From positions 111,090,407 to 111,154,406 of the forward strand of contig CM056377.1 in assembly GCA_029718625.1 (NCBI GenBank): 64,000 bases of DNA, read 5' to 3'. The position numbers and the translations under genes were made by a program. This document shows positions 60,301-64,000 of this stretch, piece after piece. Under the pieces are notes generated by a model. That model searched no databases. It was not told the origin of the DNA and saw nothing but the letters and a program-made list of their open reading frames with translations. The number at the start of each line of letters is the position of its first letter. Position 1 is the first letter of the stretch. The DNA is from Synaphobranchus kaupii. Lineage: Eukaryota; Chordata; Actinopteri; Anguilliformes; Synaphobranchidae.

Positions 60301-61581
60301 CGGACACATGTCCTCCAATGGGCTCACTCCTCCCTCATGTCCTGCCATCCCGGCTTTACCCGGACCCTGGCTGTTCTCAAGAGAAGGTTCTGGTGGAACT
60401 CCATGATCCCCGACACCAGGCGTTTCGTCAAGGCCTGTACCACCTGTGCCAGGAGCAAGGCCTCTCACCAGGCCCCAGCTGGTCTGCTCCAACCTCTGCC
60501 AGTGCCCAGTCGCCCTTGGAGCCACATCGGGGTGGATTTTGTGACCGGACTTCCCCCTTCTGAGGGCAACACCACCATCCTGACTGTGGTCGACAGGTTC
60601 AGTAAGGCGGCGCACTTCATCCCCCTGCCTGGATTGCCCACTGCCCAAGAAACCGCGGATCTACTGGTCAAAGAAGTGTTCCGGATCCATGGCATTCCCG
60701 CAGACATTGTCTCGGACCGTGGCCCCCAGTTCATCTCCCAGGTCTGGAAGGCATTCTGTTCGGCTCTCGGAGCCACCTCCAGCCTCACGTCAGGTTACCA
60801 CCCCCAGTCTAACGGTCAAACCGAAAGGGCCAACCAAGACCTCGGAGCTGCTTTACGTTGTGTGTCGGCCAAGAATCCCGCTTCATGGAGCAAGATGCTC
60901 ACCTGGGTCGAGTATGCACACAACGCCCTGCCCTGTGCCGCTACTGGAAAGTCCCCATTCGAAGTTTCCCTCGGTTACCTACCCCCACTGTTCCCCGATC
61001 AAGAGGCCGAGATTGCTGTTCCCTCCCTTGCCACCCACATGCACCGCTGCCTCAAGATCTGGAGAGACGCCCGGGCCGCGCTATTGAGCACGGCTGAACG
61101 GAATCGTAACCGCACTCCAGCCCCTGAGTACAAGCCCGGCGATTCAGTTTGGCTCTCCTCTAAAGACATTCCCCTACAATCCACTTCCCACAAACTGCAA
61201 CCCCGTTTCATTGGTCCCTTTAAGATTCTGAGCATAATCAATCCCACCTCTGTCAAGCTGTCTTTGCCCCCTTCCCTTAAGATTCACCCCACGTTTCATG
61301 TTTCATGCATTAAACCCTATTCCACTGACCCCCTTTGCCCTCCTGATCCCCCACCCCCTCCTCCCCGTATCATAGATAACCACCCGGCCTTCACTGTTAA
61401 GAAGCTACTGGACATTCGCAAGCGAGGCCGGGGGTTCCAGTATCTGGTGGACTGGGAGGGGTATGGCCCTGAGGAGCGTTCCTGGATCGCTCCCAGTCTT
61501 GTCATTGACAAGTCTTTGATAAGTGACTTTCACCGTGACCACCCTGATAAACTGTGTAGACCGTCAGGAGTCGGTCGTTAG
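57310..61581 (+). CDS. gag-pol: Gag-Pol polyprotein with chromodomain
   Basis: One uninterrupted frame of 1,423 codons makes the capsid protein and all enzymes for retrotransposition. Order, in residues: N-terminal coiled-coil-like segment (about 10-48); Gag core (about 75-240); zinc knuckle [14 protein letters not shown] (C296, C299, H304, C309) for RNA binding; aspartic protease LIDSGAD (D358) with ILGLPWL near 430; reverse transcriptase with D613 and the YLDD box 675-678; RNase H with D824, E867 and D894; integrase zinc-binding H1006, H1013, C1043, C1046 and catalytic D1076, D1136, E1172 (D-35-E); GPF motif near 1302; chromodomain about 1360-1400 ([15 protein letters not shown]), which in chromoviruses steers integration to marked chromatin. 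No stop or frameshift separates gag from pol, as in Tf1 and unlike sushi-ichi. The ATG lies in a strong context (GCCACGATGG) five bases after the primer site. All key catalytic residues are present. Confidence 0.97.
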   Translation: MDPADSTAMFHALQQQGLIVQQHAQGISDLREEIKELCAEMRRLAIAVQPRTPEQPAKPPAIPPSHPMGTWQFREPQQPPPERFGGEPERCKAFLLQCDFVFRQQPLTYPTDERRIGYVMGLLKGRALDWATAVWSGGSFPLSYMVFAEEIRKVFQHASSDQEPSQQLIALRQGLKSAADHSIDFRTIAAATHWNDSALADLFRASLNGVLQDELAHQEPIREFDALVRAAIRLDNRYRLRRTERPIPPGQPYPRRVPASLTEENQAGVVEPMDLSHAGVKISPEERRRRRETGACFYCGKLGHSQTQCTARSRKSESSVVVRSSTHQEKISKSDTRPTLIATIMLPEKEVQVSVLIDSGADANLMDEVMVRDLDIPTLPLPHTVNARSLDGKIFYKMTHVTEPVQLIISGNHHEFIQFHIIRSPNNPLILGLPWLQEHNPVIDWKSHHIQAWSRQCHQACLRSAPAPAGGATTPPQDTKLSLENVPAPYHDLGIVFSKTQAQTLPPHRPYDCAIELLPGSTLPSSRLYNVSKPEREAMEKYIRDCLANGLIRPSSSPVGAGFFFVQKKDGSLRPCIDFRELNNITVKNKYPLPLIDSAFHPLYEATIFSKLDLRNAYHLVRIREGDEWKTAFNTSLGHFEYLVMPFGLTNAPAVFQALVNDVLRDLLGRYVFVYLDDILIYSTNIKEHEGHVMQVLQRLLENRLYVKAEKCVFHTDTVEFLGFILERGQIRADPKKIQAVTDWPTPATRKHLQRFLGFANFYRRFIRSYSQVVAPLTKLTSTAMPFRWNPEAENALKKIKKLFTSAPILVHPDPTRQFVVETDASDTGVGVVLSQVSPTDNLLHPCAFFSRKLSPAERNYDVGNRELLAVKLALEEWRHWLEGAEKPFVVWTDHKNLAYLQTAKRLNSRQARWALFFGRFNFSLTYRPGSKNVKPDALSRQFMASSEREAPENILPGSCTVASVSWRIEAIIKKALRDEPDPRSNPGIRLYVPFAARTHVLQWAHSSLMSCHPGFTRTLAVLKRRFWWNSMIPDTRRFVKACTTCARSKASHQAPAGLLQPLPVPSRPWSHIGVDFVTGLPPSEGNTTILTVVDRFSKAAHFIPLPGLPTAQETADLLVKEVFRIHGIPADIVSDRGPQFISQVWKAFCSALGATSSLTSGYHPQSNGQTERANQDLGAALRCVSAKNPASWSKMLTWVEYAHNALPCAATGKSPFEVSLGYLPPLFPDQEAEIAVPSLATHMHRCLKIWRDARAALLSTAERNRNRTPAPEYKPGDSVWLSSKDIPLQSTSHKLQPRFIGPFKILSIINPTSVKLSLPPSLKIHPTFHVSCIKPYSTDPLCPPDPPPPPPRIIDNHPAFTVKKLLDIRKRGRGFQYLVDWEGYGPEERSWIAPSLVIDKSLISDFHRDHPDKLCRPSGVGR

Positions 61582-61592
61582 GGGGGGGGTCC
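61580..61592 (+). other. Polypurine tract
   Basis: A followed by nine G and TCC, directly before the 3' LTR. It overlaps the gag-pol stop codon TAG (61579-61581), so no base separates coding and priming functions. Confidence 0.85.
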
Positions 61593-62550
61593 TGTTACGT
61601 TTCTGCCATGTTCATGCCACGTTTCATGTTTAGTTATTGTCACAGTTTATTTTTCTGTTCTTGTCATGCTTGTGTTCTGTTTATGTTACGATGCAGTTTA
61701 TTTAGCATACATATTTCCGTGTTTTTCTGCTGCCTTGCATTCATGCTGTTTTCCCTCTCTCTCTTGCTGTCACTCAGCCTTCCCTAATTGTTTCATTTTC
61801 CCGTGTCTATTTACTAATCTACTAACATTAGATCAGGATTGGGTAATACTAACTCTCTAACCATGTGTTCATGTTTACCTTACGTTTCTTGTGCATGTCA
61901 TTTACTAATTTACTAACGCTAGGTCAGGATAGGTTTATTACTAACGATTACTAATTATCTTGTTACCTCGTCAGCTTTCCACACCTGATTCCCCTTCACA
62001 TGCTGCTCTCAAGCTAAGTGTCTGCACCTGTCTACACCTGCATATAAGCTCAGTGTTCATGTCTTGTCTTTGCGAAATTGTTGCCTGTTAGTTTACTACT
62101 GTCACTTTTGAGCGTTATCCATTGTCTGACTTTTGTTATTGATCCAAGCCTGTTTACTGACCATTGTTACTGCCTGCCTACCGTTTCTACTGCCTGTTTT
62201 TGACCACGAGTTTTGCCTGCTGTCTGTTTGTACCTCTGCCCCGCGGATAGGACTTCGGTCTGACTCCTGCAACGTCCCACGACCTACGAACTCTGCTTAC
62301 CCCTGAATTGTACTTCTGCTCCGCTGACAGCTACTCTGGTTTCTGAACTTGTGCATGGTGTACCGATTCCGAGACTGCCTTCTCCCTCGGTACTATACTT
62401 TGGTTTTTTGGCTGGATTTTCTGTGGATGAACTTTGCTTGTGTGACTACGATTTTTGGATTTCCCCATAATAAAGCCCTTGCGGGCATTTATTATTACGT
62501 CCGTGTTCTGAGTCGTGCATTACGGGTCCAACCCGCACACACCTGTCTCA
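61593..62550 (+). repeat. 3' LTR (958 bp)
   Basis: Same length as the 5' LTR and identical by my reading except for T at 61731 (A at 56474). It carries its own TATA box (62043-62047) and polyadenylation signal (62469-62474). It is followed by the target duplication AAAAC. Confidence 0.95.
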
Positions 62551-62555
62551 AAAAC

Positions 62556-63808
62556 ATTGTTCTTTTAACGCTGGAATATTTTTTAAGTGAGTAGTAAGTA
62601 CAAGTAACAGAGTACTTGTAATGCTTCAGAACAGTGGAATCATGGGCTACTGAATTTACAGCACCTTACAGCTCCACTACAAAGGCATACCGCTGTGGCA
62701 CCATAGTCACCAATTACATAAAAGGCTGTGAACACACGTACTGCTTAGACTCACCGCTGCCATATCAACAGAGTCAGAAATGGCGGGTGCTCCTTATCAT
62801 AAGTCCTGGGAGGGTGTTTAAAACATAAACATGTGTGGGCGCATTATTGCTATAAACAGCCCGAGGAAAGAGGGATGTTGCCCTTGTACTCACATTGCTT
62901 GGAAAACTTGTGATATATTGGGCTTGCGAGCTGGTGCTAAAAAACTGCAAATGCTGGTTTGAGAGTCAGTCTAATGTATTGCCTGCTTCATTTGTTTGGA
63001 GGACATTATAGCTGCTACAACTAATTAATAATATGACCTTGCTATGGCTTTCTTTTTACTAGCAGTTCTGTTTTGATATCGATGAACAGTTTAATAAGCT
63101 TGAAATGCGTTATCTATTAAAGACAATATAAATATAATTTTCCTGATGCTGTATGATATTGTATGTATACAGAACAATGCTTTCAGTGTCAGATGAAGGC
63201 TAAAGCTTAGGCCTAGGGGTTAATGCATAACACAGGCTGGCTTGCAATGACAGAATTATGTCTGTAAAGTAAGGCAAACATCACAGCTATGTTCACAAAT
63301 GATACAATTATAAAATATACCATAATTATCTTATTTGTGGTTATCAATGAAATAAAACAGAATAGCTTGAATGGAATTGCAATTTTCTATAAAGAAACAT
63401 GTATTAACTCATGGCCCTGTAATGGGGCAGAAAAAGAAAAGGAATTGAGCCTATGATGACAGCGTCTCCTCATGAACAACGCAATATCAGGTCTTTGATC
63501 TGAGATTAAAATATTTGTATCAGTATAAGTGTGATTTAATACGCTTGTTAAAACAGTACCAGCTTGTTTATTTATGACATGAATGTTCTGATTCTTAAAA
63601 TCGATTCCAGCTGTCATGTGGCTACTAATTTGTTGATGCCGAGAATCATGCATGGCGATAACTGTCGTCTATTTTCTCCCTCTCTTTTGATTAAACCTCT
63701 AAAATGGAGCCCTCTGCATGAAATTATAGTTACTACGACATAATATGGAAATATATAACATCCCAGCACATTTTAAGCATTATAGCACATTTATACAAAT
63801 AAGGCAAA
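62556..63808. other. AT-rich flank of the Gypsy insertion
   Basis: Resumes the low-complexity AT-rich sequence found before the element (ATTG TTCTTTTAACG). No gene or repeat recognised. Confidence 0.4.
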
Positions 63809-63810
63809 TA

Positions 63811-64000
63811 CAGTGCCCACCACAATTATTGGCACCCCTGGTAAAGATGAGTAAAAAGGGTTATAAAAAATTAGCTTAATCTCACACTGAAAAAATTAGA
63901 AAAATCCAAACTTTAATTGAAGTACATTTATTCTGAGAAAAAAAAAATCCCTCATCAAGAAATAATTATTTTTAACAAAACCACATGTGCCACAATTATT
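63811..64000 (+). mobile_element. Left end of a Tc1-like transposon, cut by the window
   Basis: TA followed by CAGTGCCCACCACAATTATT and GGCACCCCTGG is a Tc1-type terminus; TIR-proximal sequence continues to the window edge. CACAATTATT recurs at the very end. Related to the deleted element at 685-2266. Any gene would lie outside the window. Confidence 0.75.

Larger units (their letters stand above)
56336..62550 (+). mobile_element. Intact Tf1/sushi-type Ty3/Gypsy (chromovirus) retrotransposon
   Basis: A 6,215-bp element complete in every part: two 958-bp LTRs starting TGTTACG and ending TCTCA, an 11-nt self-complementary primer site, one long Gag-Pol frame with a C-terminal chromodomain, a G-rich polypurine tract, and a 5-bp target duplication AAAAC (56331-56335 and 62551-62555). 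By my reading the LTRs differ at a single base (A56474 versus T61731). LTRs are identical at insertion, so this is a young copy. The coding part is clearly richer in G+C than its AT-rich surroundings. It belongs to the group from which mammalian PEG10 and the RTL genes were domesticated (established for sushi-ichi relatives). It has no env-like gene. Confidence 0.97.

Noticed and set aside
57310..61581. Endogenous retrovirus with an envelope gene
   Set aside because: No env-like frame exists between integrase and the 3' LTR; the frame ends with a chromodomain, as in Gypsy chromoviruses.
62349..62594. 81-codon open frame at the 3' LTR edge
   Set aside because: It is the LTR copy of the upstream frame seen at 57098 and runs out into flanking DNA.

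Overview
This window looks like a gene-poor stretch of a ray-finned (teleost) fish nuclear genome. It is AT-rich and holds a typical fish mix of interspersed repeats: Tc1/mariner remnants, hAT-like elements, a non-autonomous Helitron, TTAA-target MITEs, tRNA-derived SINEs, L2-clade LINE 3' ends with the GGATA stem-loop, and one intact chromovirus-type Gypsy retrotransposon. I find no host protein-coding exon, tRNA or rRNA gene I can defend. The window is probably intergenic or part of a very long intron. The species cannot be named from the sequence.

Layout: 0.7-2.3 kb is a deleted Tc1-like transposon carrying two later insertions. 5.1-9.4 kb is a nested stack: a fish dispersed repeat, containing a hairpin repeat (called R1 here), containing a 3.4-kb DNA transposon whose ends are built of 150-bp tandem units and whose interior is a broken minus-strand gene. 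10.3-13.1 kb has an R2 MITE, a TG microsatellite and a SINE split by a 718-bp LTR-like insertion. 15.9-17.3 kb is an hAT-type element with a perfect 8-bp target duplication. 22-31.4 kb has small palindromic MITEs, Tc1 MITEs and Tc1 pseudogenes, again nested. 32.6-33.1 kb is a Helitron. 34.7-35.9 kb has a TTAA MITE and SINE pieces with a 177-bp duplication. 37.5-38.3 kb is an antisense Tc1 fragment. 38.8-45 kb has SINEs and an L2 3' end with a 37-bp minisatellite. 48-51.6 kb has two more TTAA MITEs.

The main gene content is the 6.2-kb Gypsy element at 56,336-62,550. Its two 958-bp LTRs differ at one base by my reading, it is flanked by a 5-bp duplication (AAAAC), and it carries one uninterrupted 1,423-codon Gag-Pol frame (zinc knuckle, protease, RT, RNase H, integrase, chromodomain). 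Its primer-binding site does not resemble the usual tRNA-complementary start TGG. Instead 11 nt just after the 5' LTR are exactly complementary to 11 nt located 29 bp downstream of the LTR TATA box, the predicted mRNA 5' end. That is the arrangement known for self-priming Tf1/sushi-group retrotransposons. It is the most complete functional system in the window and looks recently active.

All repeat assignments rest on reading motifs, termini and target duplications by eye. No database search was possible.
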